From NCBI GenBank assembly GCA_020081605.1, contig JAHREC010000007.1, forward strand, positions 1,116,001-1,180,000: 64,000 nt of DNA, given 5' to 3'. The stretch is from Albifimbria verrucaria. Its lineage: Eukaryota; Ascomycota; Sordariomycetes; Hypocreales; Stachybotryaceae. This document shows, piece by piece, positions 12,314 to 24,264 of the stretch. Within the stretch, counting starts at the first letter, position 1, and every line of letters starts with the position of its first letter. The notes beneath the pieces are model-generated. The model made no database searches. It was given only the letters and a program-made list of their open reading frames with translations, and was not told where the DNA came from. Both the position numbers and the translations under genes were made by a program.

Positions 12314-13873
12314 ATGGATACCCCGGCAGTTCCAGCTCCCCGTGACGCCCGGGAGCAGGCTGTCCTCGAGAAGCTCGTCGTCATCCGCGACCAGCTTCTG
12401 CTGCTCAAGCAGGACAGATCCACCTACATACGAAGCCAAGATGTCATGCCTCTTTATGACCAGACCATCGAGCAGGTCCAGAAGGTCAACACCATCCGCG
12501 CCGAGACTGGCAACAAGGAGGAGAACAGACGTACGTCGCCTGGCAAACCCTTTGGCCTGTTCAGTTACTGACCCCGTGCGCTTTTAGTGGACAAGGTCCT
12601 CGAAAGCTGCTTTCAGCTTTTGTCCTTATTCTACCTGACCATTGGCCGCAACAACGAAGCGCCCGCAACCTATGCACTCACATCCACCATTAAACGACTC
12701 CTCGACCATCTTACCGAAGTCGACTTGTACTCAGCAAAGGACCTCGAGAGCATCAAATCGACACTTGATAAGCTCTCCGGAAGCATTAGCCAGGCCTCTG
12801 ATGGAAACGGTCCCGACTCCAAACACTCGCCCATTCTTTTAACGCTCTTGTCGAATAGGATAGGGTTGTGCCAGGCCAGCTTGTACAACCTCCAGGTGCG
12901 CCTGGAGAGGATTGAGGAGCCCTTCTTCCCTGCATGAAAAGATAATATCTATACTGCGATCTATTTCTGCGGCCAACACCAAGGCAAAGGTATGTTGGAT
13001 TAGTTCAGTATTTCGTCTCAATTCGTTACTGACTTACTACAGTTCTCAACCTCAGAAGTCCAGAAGCTGCGCAACCAGCTCGTGGAGATTGGTGAACAAC
13101 GCAAGGATGGAAAGTTCTTGGCAGAGGATGGCTCGGAGCCACCAGGGGCCCAGAAATCTGCGAATTGTACAACCGCTGCTTAAAGTGGTCCGACCTGGTG
13201 CTAGAACGGTAAAGTCTACCTGCGCCTCGAAATATTTCCTGTTCTAATGGTCAGCAGAAAGGGTAATGTCCCAGAACAATGGCGGCCAATCTACAACGCT
13301 CTCGTCGGCATCCGTAACGACCTCGAAAAGCTTTCATTAACCCAGGCTTGGTCATTGCGCGAGACAGACTTGTACGACTTCCAGAGGCAGCTCGACAAGA
13401 TTGACGAAAGTCGAGTGGATGGCAACTTTTACGACGACAAAGGAAGGCCGGCTGACCTGTGGACGCAACGGACGATGCTGTATCTTATTCGTCGAAGCTA
13501 CGCCTACATTTACTCGTTCATGCTGGCGTCGGAACCAGTTTCTGAGGCGCTGCTTCCTATTTACAACCAACTGCAGACTCTGAAGCGGTGCCTTGTGGAG
13601 GTTAAGAACAGCGGTGGCGTGTCATCAGTACGAGAGCTCTACCCATACAGCATGAAGGTAAGCTGCCATCTCGCATTCTCATTGAGGTGTCCCACTAATT
13701 GAATACCACAGCTCAACTCTCTGGATAACATGAGGGTGGATGGCAAATTCGTTGTTAATGGAGACGTCCCGGAGGGACAAGGAAGCGTGAGCGAGTTATT
13801 GGCCGAATGCTTCGAACTCAACTACGAACTGAGGGTCGCCGCGGAAGACGCGGCCAACGCAGGAGCTGAATGA
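12314..13873 (+). CDS. UPF0662/DUF2408 family protein (yeast Cub1-like)
   Basis: About 449 residues, all-helical. It starts MDTPAVPAPRDAREQAVLEK and contains two related halves of the DUF2408 type. Each half carries a helical block followed by a short motif: KDGKFLAEDG in the first and RVDGNFYDDKGRPADLW plus RVDGKFVVNGDVPEGQG in the second. The family is fungal; the budding-yeast member I associate with it (Cub1) is linked to proteasome function and DNA-damage response, but I am not certain of that mapping. Five exons: 12314-12530, 12588-12989, 13043-13208, 13258-13657 and 13712-13873. Frame breaks sit in C runs around 12920-12930 (two bases short) and in a G run near 13147. Repair gives 450 codons. 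No transmembrane segment or signal peptide. Confidence 0.85.
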
Positions 13874-14138
13874 GTCACGAGAGGATGTTTAACGGGGTAA
13901 TAAGCAGGCAAGTTTTGTACGATGAGTCACGCTCAGTACTGTACGGGGGCGAAGGGGACGCAGACTGAGCTGACAAAACGGAGTTGTGGCCACTGAAGTT
14001 ATCTTTATTACATTGCGGCTCGCTGCTTCTTTGCTATGAGTTGAGTTAAAGGCATATGGAGTCATTCTCGCAGGAGGGGCTGTCTATAGTTGCATTAACA
14101 TGAGCTTCCTAAGTCTCCATCAATGAACACAATCATGC

Positions 14139-14795
14139 TTAAGGAGTTCTGAATGCGCATTTGAAGGGGTAAATCTGGACCTGTTGCGTCTTGTTAGATT
14201 TCTGCTTCCCTTTATAGATGGGACGTGGAGGCCAGCGTACCTTGTCCATGTCCCAGACTCCCGTCTTGGCGTAGATGTCCTGGTTGAGCGTCTCGAGGAC
14301 CTCCGCCTTGGAGGAGGCAAGGCACACGAGGGTGCTGCCGGCAAAGCTCCAGCTGCTTGGCTCATCGTTCTCGCCGGGGACTTCGTTCAGAAGAGCGCCT
14401 GAGAAAATGAGGTAGCATGTTAGTCATCCCATGCCTTGAAGTAAGTGGCGGTGGTTGTAAACGGGCCAATTGGCCTAGCAGAGCAAGAAACATACCACCC
14501 ATCTTCAGATCACCAGGCTGATACCTGTTATCCATCTCCGCGAAATGAATCCTACATGGCACAACCCACAAGGGTCCATCATCAGCCACAACGCAATTCA
14601 ACCATTTTCACCAATCCTACGTCAGAAGGGGCTGTCTTACGGACGCACTTCCAGGCGCTTCTCGTGCGTGCCCGGCTTGTCAGGCACCACCACCAGAAAC
14701 TCGAACCGGCGCGGCGCAGCGGATGAAGACATGGCGCGGAAGAACGACTGCGTGGGCGGGAGGAAGCGGCGCGTGGCGGTGAGGCGGGCGGCCAT
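14139..14795 (-). CDS. YCII-related domain protein, possibly mitochondrial
   Basis: 136 residues, intact. Four exons: 14641-14795, 14496-14551, 14241-14398 and 14139-14180; all junctions are GT-AG and sum to 137 codons without correction. The N-terminus MAARLTATRRFLPPTQSFFR is Arg-rich with no acidic residues, like a mitochondrial presequence. The body has the YciI-type ferredoxin-like fold pattern: RRFEFLVVVPDKPGTHEKRL, a helix HFAEMDNRYQPGDLKMGG, then a strand-helix region (STLVCLASSKAEVLETLNQD) ending VQIYPFKCAFRTP. Family members are small putative enzymes of unclear reaction; I infer no substrate. Confidence 0.9.
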
Positions 14796-15771
14796 GGGGT
14801 AAAGGCGAGGGAAGAAAGGGAGGTATCCGAGCGTGGGCGTTGGGGGCTTTTTATATGGTGGTGAAGATGGTGTGCAGAGGAGGGATGTACGTGCAGGAGG
14901 TGACGACAGATAGTCGAGGGCGCTTCACCTCGGCTGAATCAAAATACGCCCTTCGCCCTTGATCGACGCTCAAAAACGCGGGGTCCAAGAGAATGCGGTC
15001 TAGCGCGCTCCGGCGCCGGAGTGGAGCCCGGCGACCTCCTCCGGGCCCGGAAGAGCTTTTCTCGCTCCGCCGTCGCCGTCGCCGTCGCCGTGTTCCTATT
15101 TTCTCCTGCTATCCGAAAACTCCCCCAGAGCTACACTTGGCAACGGTCATCTTCCGTGAAGGGGGTCTTACACTCGAAACACCCACCGGTCATCATACCC
15201 CCACGTCAGAAGCGCGTCGCGGCTCATGAGACGACGCTAGCGTTATCACAACCCGCCGCAGAATCTGTTTGAAGGCCTCCAGGGTCGCAGCCCGGTCTCA
15301 CCCAGTGATCTGGAGATGCCAAATATAGAACCTGTCCTGTGCTCCCGGGAGGCCGCCGGAGAGAAGAGTTCCCACAGAACAAGAAACCCATCTTGGCATT
15401 GTTTTAACCTCACGTTTGTGACACCAAAGCTTCTATTGAGCTCGCTTTGCGAGTTTTGTACAATTCAGGCGGCTGTCTCCTACATTTTCGAATATTTTTA
15501 TGATGACACTAATCGTCGCACCCATGACTATCTATCTATCCAGTGCCTCGAGCGCCGCGCTCTCGGGTACTTGGCTTTCGTGAGGTAATGACTGTCTAAG
15601 TAGAATAAATATGCTCCCACATATGCAGAAATAACACCCAGGTCCATGAAGTAGTCCATCCCTAAATGCAAGGCAAGACTACTCGCAAGAACCAGAACCA
15701 TCATCCAACAGACCACACCTGCGCCCACATCCCTCGCGCGTGCTTAACAAAGTAAAATTCGCGATTTGCTC
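14796..15771. other. Intergenic region upstream of YCII gene / downstream of transporter
   Basis: Contains the YCII promoter and the transporter 3' region. A short GTCGCC repeat is visible near 15071-15090. No gene supported. Confidence 0.5.
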
Positions 15772-17136
15772 TTAATGATCCTCCACGTCCTCGTCACGTC
15801 CCGGGTACATGATATCCTGGATGACGACGGCCCGTACGTGGAAGAATGCAACGTAACAGTAGGTAAGGAATAGCATAACACTCATACCCGTAGCCACCCA
15901 TTTGACTGCGTCGTTCTGCAGTTCGTTGGCGATGGAAATCGTGGCCAGCGTGAAACCAGTGTTAGGGAAGACCATGGCCCACCAACCCAGATGGAAGTAG
16001 ACAGGCGGTGCCTGCAGCACGGCCACGACGCCAATGCCCCACCACCAGAAGCTCAGTGCCCACAGGAAGACAGCCGCAACCACAGCCATGGTTCGGAGCA
16101 CACCAGAATCAATCAGCAGGCCGTCTTTGTCAATGTCGATGGTCGCAGGCAGGCTGTTGGCCATACCAATGAGAGCCAGCGCAGTGAAGGCGGGTGGGCC
16201 CACACACATGAAGAGACCAGGTCGATGTTCACGATTGGGCAGACCGGCTGCCATCAGACGACCGACCATGTGAGCGTACATCAGAAAAGCCACCGAAAGT
16301 CCGAGACCCTGGCATGTAAGTCCACCAACGAGAATGGGCACTGCGTGGATATCAGGCTGCGTGTCCGCAATGACCGAAGCAATTGTTCCTGAAAGCATGA
16401 TGGGGAAGATGGGTAGAATCCAGGTGGGCATCATGGTGTTCAAGCCAAAGCTGTGCGCAGCAAAGACAAAGCTGTACTGTCCGACGGCTAGAGTAAGGGT
16501 GGCCAAGACGTAACCCCAGAAAGCGACCTGGATTGCCCACGACGAGGTAGCATCACCGACGGGCAAGGCATATCGTTGCGTGCTGGTGATGATGGTCGCG
16601 ACGGTCAGGAAGAATGTCGGCAGGAAGAAGCCCTCACGAGGGTGCGTCACCGACTTTTTCAGGTCACCAGGCCAGATGAAGAAACGGCACAGTATAGTCA
16701 GCGTTATCACACTGAAGATAATGAGGTTCATAATGTATACGACAAATCCAATCGTTTTCAAACCTGGGAACTGGTGCGGCTGGGCGAAGATGAGGAGCGA
16801 GAGACCTCCTGTCGACATGGGCAGCACGTACCAGGCCCAGGTGAAGTGGTGTAATCGTTGCTTCAGTCCCAGCTTGGGACGGTTGGGGTCGTTGATATCG
16901 ATGTGTCCGTGGCCATGGCCATGACCATGATCATGGCCGTCATGATCCTGGCCTTTCTTCTCGAGTGTAGGTGTTCGCATAACCATGGAGTTGTGGTTGC
17001 TGTAGGCGTTTCCGAAAGACTGCGTCTGCAGCTTCAAGTTGGACTCGTACGAATTCCTCGTCGTCGGGGCATTCGAGTCCACCCAGTTCGGAGACACGGT
17101 TCGTTGATCCATCTTTGCCCGCTTCCCAGAAGCCAA
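15772..17136 (-). CDS. TDT/SLAC1-family transporter (malic acid or sulfite transporter type)
   Basis: Uninterrupted 454-codon gene. The protein has about ten hydrophobic segments after a hydrophilic N-terminus. The opening of the domain, LHHFTWAWYVLPMSTGGLSL, with the GG in the first membrane helix, and the later GPPAFTALALIGM and WWAMVFPNTGFTLATISIA motifs are typical of the tellurite-resistance/dicarboxylate transporter family (yeast Mae1 and Ssu1 types). Plasma-membrane export or uptake of a C4-dicarboxylate is likely; sulfite efflux is the alternative and sequence alone does not decide. The N-terminus carries a His/Gly/Asp-rich stretch (HDGHDHGHGHGHGHID). MDQRTV at 17112 is an alternative start. 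This long gene needs no frame repair. Confidence 0.9.
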   Translation of the reverse strand: MASGKRAKMDQRTVSPNWVDSNAPTTRNSYESNLKLQTQSFGNAYSNHNSMVMRTPTLEKKGQDHDGHDHGHGHGHGHIDINDPNRPKLGLKQRLHHFTWAWYVLPMSTGGLSLLIFAQPHQFPGLKTIGFVVYIMNLIIFSVITLTILCRFFIWPGDLKKSVTHPREGFFLPTFFLTVATIITSTQRYALPVGDATSSWAIQVAFWGYVLATLTLAVGQYSFVFAAHSFGLNTMMPTWILPIFPIMLSGTIASVIADTQPDIHAVPILVGGLTCQGLGLSVAFLMYAHMVGRLMAAGLPNREHRPGLFMCVGPPAFTALALIGMANSLPATIDIDKDGLLIDSGVLRTMAVVAAVFLWALSFWWWGIGVVAVLQAPPVYFHLGWWAMVFPNTGFTLATISIANELQNDAVKWVATGMSVMLFLTYCYVAFFHVRAVVIQDIMYPGRDEDVEDH

Positions 17137-20100
17137 GCCGTGGTCGAAAGAAGATTAGGTAGGAAGAAAGGAAATAAGAAAGATGACGATAGGACAAAAG
17201 GAAAAAGAGGAAGTGAGAGCAAGCCAGTTACTCCACTTGCCTCGCACACCTAAACGACACACCTAGAAGCAAAAGTTTGGAACAAAAGGCAAATCATGGG
17301 ACAAGAGGAGGAGAGAGGGAGATGGGTCCTTTTGTTAGCTGGTCGAGGAGGGCCGAAAAGCTTGAACAGCCGTTGCGGCGCTCTCGATAACTACACGCAG
17401 TATTTTGCATACGTATGTGGCATAGGCCAGGATGCGGCGGTTCCCAGACAAGCTCCGAGTCTCACTTCGGTGGGCACCTACAACCCACGAAACAAAGGGA
17501 TGGCTGGCCATTGGAGGGTATGTGAGGTCGAAGCTAACAGGGTATGTTAAGCAAACGAGCCTAAGTCATGTCAACTACGGCGTGCATGGTCATTGGGTCA
17601 TGGTCTTTGCTGATCAGTGTCAAAGCATGCAGGCATTCATATGAGCCATTACAGTTCACTGTGGTCCAAGGCGTTCAAGTTGAGGCTTGGGGCTCCATCA
17701 TGGGTGCTGAGACAATGGCACGGCCGTCACGCGAGCTTTGGGTGCGCAATCAAAGAGGTGGACAGTCGTCGACCCGCTGATAAAAGTCGGCCGCGTCGAT
17801 ACCAAACATGGCCGCCGTTGCGATCGATACCATGGCGAGATAACAAGTCAGATCAACCAATCGGCAGTGGGCTTCCATGGCCTAGTCCTGGCACTTCCCT
17901 ACTCTTGAAGCATGGGAGGCAGGGGAGGCGTCCAGGCAGGCCGGCCGTTTCTGGAGGTGGAGTTTGAAAATAAAGAATATTAATAGCTCATTAAGCTTGA
18001 TTCGACTTGGGGTCAGAAACGTGGTGTTTCAACGCCGGCGGCTGGGGAACTAGTCAAAGCCGTGAATGTAGAAAAAAAAAGTGTGAAACGGCTTGCTGTC
18101 GCTAGTCGTCGGTGATACCCATCGGCCTGGCACAAATTGGAAACGAGGCTCCGCCGTGACGGTAAAGGGCCGGGATCGAGCTGTGGCGGCGGCAAGGGTA
18201 AAGAAGCTGAAGAGCCGGGTAAGTGGCTGTAGCGGTCCGCTTGGACGAGGCAGATTGGCCACGCTCTGACTTCAGTTGCGGGCGAGGGTCCAAACAACGC
18301 CGTGATCATCAAGGGGCATGACGCGACGGTGCGAGACTCCAGGGCACAGTACGGACGGGAAACTGGGTCACAACGCTTATGACGAAGAAGCATGCTTTGG
18401 CTCCGCAGCGACAGGTGGCAGTGCCCATAGCTTTGGCTGATGATGGCAGTATCCTCATCAATTACGACAAGATGCTTGGAGGTGCGCATACTTAGGGGCG
18501 TTAGAGACGCATAGCAGGTCTTTCGGTGGTGAGCCACTGGCGACGAACGCAGAGACGCGCTGAACCTCTTTGGAGAGGCCAGCGAGACGTGATAAAAATA
18601 GATGATTCAAGAGAAGCTTGAAAGATGGGTAGATCGCCGTGCCAAAGCCAATCGTGAGTTAAGGTTGGGTGGACCAGACGGACAGAGTCGGGGAGGGAGG
18701 CCCTGTGCGGACGGGCGTATAGCAGGCGCGGCCTTAAGCACGACGACATGGCAACGAGAGAGATTGCCGCGTAGTTTTGCAGAGATTGACCGTCTGTGAA
18801 ACGGGTTATGTGGGTACGGCCGAGTAGCTCGGACACTGAAGGGGACGGGCAGCGTTTGACGATTGGAGGGTCCAACCGCAGGCGCCCGTCGGGTTTATCG
18901 GTCGGCCATCCGTAACCAGGACGTCTCGAGTGAAGGGGTCAAGATAAGCGGAGTGGCCTGGGGTGGACTCTGGTCTAGACCGTGAGTTGCGGGCGGAAGA
19001 TGGAGGTGAGAGAGGATAGGATACGGTAGGTTTTGGAGTTGAAGGTTGAACCAGAAGTGATGTATTGGCCAGTCGCAGATAAGGTAAGCAGGGAGGTACC
19101 TTGACTGTTTTGAGAACTACGAGAGATGGCCACTGGTGGATTCAAAGATGTGCAACCAATGTCTACACAAATAAATAATTTATTTGATTTCATGTGGATA
19201 GGTCTTGTATATATATGAAAACCATCTTGATCCATTAATGAACTCACGTATTGTATAGATTAGGTAGCTGTAAGTTGTACACGAGCAAATGCAAGTTCAG
19301 TGGTACATTGCTACCTACTCACATCTATATTCACCATTTATGGACTTGGCAACTAATGTAGGGTAGGTAGGTCATGAACCGGCGATGTACAGCAGAGCCG
19401 ATTCACAACCACCACAATGAACTGTGCATATTGCATCAATAGGTGAATATCGAAACGATATCCCACTGTGTACTACTTCTAATGACTAAAAAGGGAAAAA
19501 GTAAATATTGTAATTGTTGAATGAGACTTTAGATAGCAACCAATTAGCACGTCTTTCATATGGTTAGAAATGCATCGGGCATTCATGAATCTCGATCATC
19601 CATCGGAGCATGCACCAATGAACATTTCATCATCTGCATCACGCTGCAACAAACTAAATGTCCAACCAGTCACACTGGCTTTCCAACTAGCACTGCAACA
19701 TCAAAACGTGGTTGTTCACCAAAAAGGCCCAGCAGGTGATCTTCCGTCCGCTCCTTATTCTCCGCCCAGGCTGTGATTCGAACGGTGCCGGTGGCAAACC
19801 CCACAAAATGAGTCGCAATGACTGGGCTTCGGCAATGCGCCACCCTCCCTGCTGATTCCCGGCGCCGGACCTCATCCCCGGCCTGACGGGCGGTACGCCC
19901 TAAACCCCGGTTCGTTGGCTGAGTAGACGCTTGTGGAATGTGCGGCTGTCTTCGAACCAACCGACGCGAGGGCGAATCCTTACCTCATAATGTCACCATG
20001 ATGATCATGTACTTTGCTGCCCGTGAAGCTGACTCCACGCTTCTCCTGAATTCTGCTGCTTGCAACTTACCAATGGATTCCTTCTTATATTGGCTTGTCT

Positions 20101-20232
20101 CAATTCGTCCAGATATTAGCTGACAAGCACTCCGGTTTTCAATGCTGAGACGTTGAACATTCACACGGTTCCGCTCCTGATCATAAATATACCAAACATC
20201 ATTTACCTGCCACCGTCTCCGCCACCACTGCC
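17137..20232. other. Long intergenic region (about 3.1 kb), no gene seen
   Basis: Upstream of the transporter gene and of the small protein at 20233. Overlapping reverse frames at 18013-18875 are not credible genes (no domain, mutually overlapping). TAGGTAGG/TACCT-type motifs occur near 19350-19370. Nothing else supported. Confidence 0.45.
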
Positions 20233-20699
20233 ATGATTGAAGATACCGACAAGAGCGTCTACATCCTCCTGTACCGGGACATGGGCACCGCGACCGTCGT
20301 CTCCGTTTTCGGGACCCTCAGCGACGCCAACAACGAGTGCCTCCGTCTCGCCGAGGAGGCTGGTGTTACGCTCGAGCAGTCGTCGCCCACCACCGGCCCA
20401 GACAAAGCGCACATGACGCCGATTGAGCCGATGCGCTGGGACACAGCCGAAGGCATCTCGTGCTGGGTCGAGCAGCACGCCGTCCGGCCCCGTGCGTCGT
20501 CCCTGCTCCGCCAAACCACCGCAAGGCCCCTCAGCCACAACCTGGTCCGCCGCCTCAGCGCAAGGAGGATAGCGATCTGTACCGTGACTACGGCCCTCGC
20601 TACGGTGACATTGTCGTCGATAAGAAATGTTTTCCCCGAGAGCGAGGCTGTCCCCTCGTGAGATGCGCCTGGGCGCATAGGGTGGGCTTTATGACGTAA
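20233..20699 (+). CDS. Small hypothetical protein
   Basis: About 155 residues after repair of one contraction in a C run near 20489. I do not recognise the family. The N-terminal part (MIEDTDKSVYILLYRDMGTA and FGTLSDANNECLRLAEEAGV) looks like a compact alpha/beta domain. The C-terminal part has a Pro/Gln-rich stretch (APPNHRKAPQPQPGPPPQR) followed by SDLYRDYGPRYGDIVVDKK. Restoring one base gives 156 codons including stop. No signal peptide or membrane segment. The C-terminus beyond the frame break is less certain, because an intron could replace the inferred indel. Confidence 0.55.
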
Positions 20700-21032
20700 A
20701 TGATTTTCACATTCTCATTATTTGCGCTTGGGCGTTCAGGGCACAGTACACAACAGGCATGGGCATACAAAGACCAGCACATACGAGGTTTGACCCAGAG
20801 GAGATCATGAAAATGAATCTATGACTGATTTACACTCGATGTAACAACCTATATAATGTTATGTTGCTTTTTATGGTTTCCAAGGGTCTATGATTGTCTA
20901 TACCCAGAAATGTCTTGTGTTGCTTGTATGTAGTTGGTTCTTCGATAGTCTCCACATTATACAACCTATCTCTGTCCGAACTTTGCAGACTATTCGTTGC
21001 TGTCTTGTGCTCGATTCTATGACAATGACGCT
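20700..21032. other. Convergent 3' intergenic region
   Basis: Between the small hypothetical gene and the AMP-forming ligase gene. No gene supported. Confidence 0.5.
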
Positions 21033-22794
21033 CTACAGCTTGGCCTTGACGGTGTCCTGCTTCATCATGGTCTCAGCCACAATACGTCGCTGGATCTTGC
21101 CTGTGGCTGTCTTGGGCATGATTTCGGTGAAGTAAATCTATAGAGGGTTAGTATTGGATTGTCTCCTATATCACCCAGCAAATACACATACCTTCTTGGG
21201 GACCTTGAACTTGACCGACTTGTCAGCCACCCAAGCTCGCAGCTCCTCGGCGTCCAGCTTCTCTCCTTCTTGAGGACGACGGCCACACCGATGTCCTGGC
21301 CGTAGACTTCGTCAGGCACAGCGAAGCTGACGGCCTCGCTGACCTTGGGATGGCGCGTCAAAACGTTGTCCAGCTCAATGGGGCTGATCTTCTCGCCGCC
21401 CTTGTTAATGAGCTCCTTGATTCGGCCAGTGATGATGATGTATCCGTCTTCGTCCTTCTTGCCCTGATCGCCGGTACGGAAAAAGCCGCCCTTGGTGTAG
21501 GACGAAGCGTTGGCGGAGGGGTTGTTGAGGTAGCCCTTGGTGACGTTCTCGCCCTTGATGCAAATCTCGCCCTCGGCACCTTGAGGGAGCTCGTCTCCCT
21601 GTTCGTTGAGGATCTTGATCTCCACACCCTGGCCGAGTCCCACGCTGCCGGGCTTTCTCTTGGCGGGAGGCAAGGGGTTGGAGGTCATCTGGTGAGCCGC
21701 CTCGGTCATGGCATACGCCTCTAGCACTGGGGCCTTGAGCTTCTCCTCCAGCTGATGGAAGACAGTCGGCGACAAGGGGCTTGAGCAGGATCGGATGAAG
21801 CGAATCTGGGGCACCGGGTTGGGGATCGGGCTCTTGAGCAGGATCTGGTGAATGGTAGGGACAGCAGTGTACCAGTTGGCCTTGTGGGTGATGAAGTCTT
21901 CCCAGAACTCGGAAGCGGAGAATTTGACGGGAACGACCATAGAGCCTCCGGTGTAGAAGGGGCCAGGAGACCGCAGAGAAGGCCGTGGACGTGGAACAAC
22001 GGCATGACGAGCATGGTGCGGTCATTTGCCGTAAGCTGATAAGTCTGCTCAATGTTGCCTAGCATTCTCGTCAATGCATGCTTGCTATCCCGTTGGACGC
22101 CTACTTACTCATGGTCCTGGTGAGGTTACGGTGGGTCAAGGGGACCTAGAGACAGAAGTTAATAACGTAGCAAGGTACGTAGGTGTCTACTATTGAACGT
22201 ACCACTTTGGGTCTTGAGGTGGTTCCGCTATAGATTGTTAGTGAAATCCTAGGCCAAGACTTATACCGGACATGGTGGCTTACCTAGTGTGCAAAATGAG
22301 AGCAACGTCGTCAGGCTGGGCTGCCAGCAGCTTCTCGGACTTGCCCTGGAGCGAGCCAAGGTCCTTGACATCCAGAGCCACCTCCCCTTGACGGGGTCCC
22401 AGTAGCACTCGGCAATGGCGGCGTTGAACTTCTTGGCGGCCCTCACACTGGGGGCATCGGCGGCCCAAGCGCCCTTGGGGACAAGAACGATGGCGCTCTT
22501 GACATCGTCAATGTAAAATTCAAATTCGCCCTGCTTGTAGGCCGGGTTGAGGAGCGGCGATGGCGCGCTGCCAGGAGGCGGCGAGGAAAGAGACGATAAA
22601 CTCCCATGAGTTGACGAGAGCTATGGAGACAGGGGCGGCGCGAGTGATGCCGAGGCGGGCAAGCTTCTGCTGGAAGGCCGTGACCTGGGCGTGAAGGTCA
22701 GAGTAGGTGATGGTGAGAGGCGCGGACTTGGAAGGGATGATGACGGCGGTGGCCGAGGAGCGCCCTTGATGGCGGTCTGCAGAGTCAGAGCCAT
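21033..22794 (-). CDS. PCS60: Peroxisomal AMP-forming acyl-CoA synthetase, Pcs60/oxalyl-CoA synthetase type
   Basis: ANL-superfamily ligase of about 516 residues that activates a carboxylate as acyl-AMP and then forms the CoA thioester. Motifs in order: LHTSGTTSRPKVVPLTHRNL (AMP-binding loop, split by two introns), MPLFHVHG, YAMTEAAHQMTSNP, TGDQGKKDEDGYIIITGR and KELINKGGEKISPIELD, and the catalytic Lys region KTATGKIQRR. The C-terminus is VKAKL, a type 1 peroxisomal targeting signal. The pattern best fits yeast Pcs60 and plant AAE3, oxalyl-CoA synthetases that degrade oxalate. Exons: 22284-22794, 22203-22227, 22109-22145, 21192-22058 and 21033-21137. Contractions near 22763, 22552 (two bases), 22385, 21960 and 21264; repair gives 517 codons. 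Confidence 0.9.
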
Positions 22795-24263
22795 GATTGA
22801 TGCCTCTGTTGGTGGGTGGGTGGGTGTATGAGTGAGGTGGATGAGATGAGATGAGATATAAAAGGGAGGCCTGATAAGATGACTGTGAGCCGTCCAATTG
22901 GCTTCGCGACAGGCAAGACAGGCTGCAGAGGCAAGGCGAGCGCAAAGCGATTTGCAACGGGGGTATAGAAAAGCAAAATGAGAAACTGGCAAGTTACGAG
23001 GAGTTGATGATGATGAATCGGTTGAGAGCTGGATAAATTTGATAGCTAGTTAGATGGCGCCATCTGGCACTTGAGACGCTTTAAGCCGCATCCGCCGTAG
23101 ATCGGAGTCGAGCCCAGGGGTTTTCTGGGTACCTGTGTGTGGACAGGAGCACCCGCCACGTAATGTGCCTTGCCAGCGTGTGGAGATGTAGCAAGCTGTT
23201 GCGTCACAGGGCGATTGGGCGCGTTAGCGGTGGGTTTGAGGATGGGGAGAGGTCGGGAAGAGTTGGCGATGGTAGAAATATTCCATCGTGGGAGTTCAGA
23301 CACGAGGTCATTGTTGTACTCTGTACCTTTGCATTCAACTCGTCAACCCGTTTGCGTGGTAGTGCTGATGGTCTGGGGAGAGGTACTTGGGTACCTACAT
23401 CTCGGGCTAGAGACAGCGAGCGTGTACATGGCCATACAGATCAGCCCAGTGACCTGTACCTGCATCTGGGTGAGATACACCGTAGCCGTGTGTAAGTCAA
23501 CTCCAGCCCAAATTTTGCCTATAAATCACGACTACCCCTAACCTTGCCCTGGACAATGGCAGCAAACCATCGACACGTGGTTACATCCTCACTACACCCC
23601 GTTCGCGGCATGGCTGGTTGGTCGGCGCATGTCGTCTGGAGCTGCAGCCAGCCAGCCAGACTGGACAGGCGGCATGGAAGCTGCCGAGGTTCCAGCGCGT
23701 TCCCTCTTTAGGCGATGCCCCAGCCAGGGATTGGCGGGGTAATACAGTAGCTCTGCTTTCCACAATGGGACCTTGCTGTATCCGTACCGTACCATGTCGG
23801 TGCTCCGTAGGGAGGTACCTGCTGTAAGTATCTGCTGTAGGTTGTTAGTGTTAGTAATGGTGCAGCCCAGTCCCCTTGCCTGTACGGAGCCTGTAAGGAA
23901 CACCTTAGTACCTACTACCTAGTACCTGAAGTAAGTAGTAGGTAGCTGCTACTGCACTGCGCTGCATTAGTCTAGAAGGTACCAGCTGCTCGGTGGGCAG
24001 AGGTACCTGGCCTGCCACGCCTCCCAACGCATGCATCCATGTACCTCGAGGGCCAAAGGAGCCCATTCGTTACCCGACTGTCTCTGCAGCACTGCGCCTC
24101 GTCAGCCCGATATTCCATCACCCCTCCTCCTCTTCCTCTTCCCCATATTCCCATATTCCCATCTCGCCTTTCGCATTCGCCCGTCTCAGTACAATCGCAC
24201 TCCTCGCCGGTTCCCCGACTCCCCGATCAGCGCCAGTGCATGCTCTACCTCGAGCATCTTCGC
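22795..24263. other. Divergent promoter region rich in TACCT/AGGTA motifs
   Basis: Shared upstream region of the ligase (reverse) and BZZ1 (forward). No gene supported. GATGA repeats lie near 22838-22858 and many AGGTAC/TACCT motifs near 23380-24005, including an inverted repeat at 23910-23943. Confidence 0.5.
23910..23943. repeat. Inverted repeat, 9-bp perfect arms
   Basis: ACCTACTAC at 23910-23918 and its complement GTAGTAGGT at 23935-23943 flank a 16-base spacer. Could form a stem-loop or be a palindromic regulatory site upstream of BZZ1; role unknown. Confidence 0.6.
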
Positions 24264-24264
24264 C

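Noticed and set aside
18013..18875. Overlapping reverse frames of 174 and 124 codons
   Set aside because: Mutually overlapping, no domain, no splice-supported extension.
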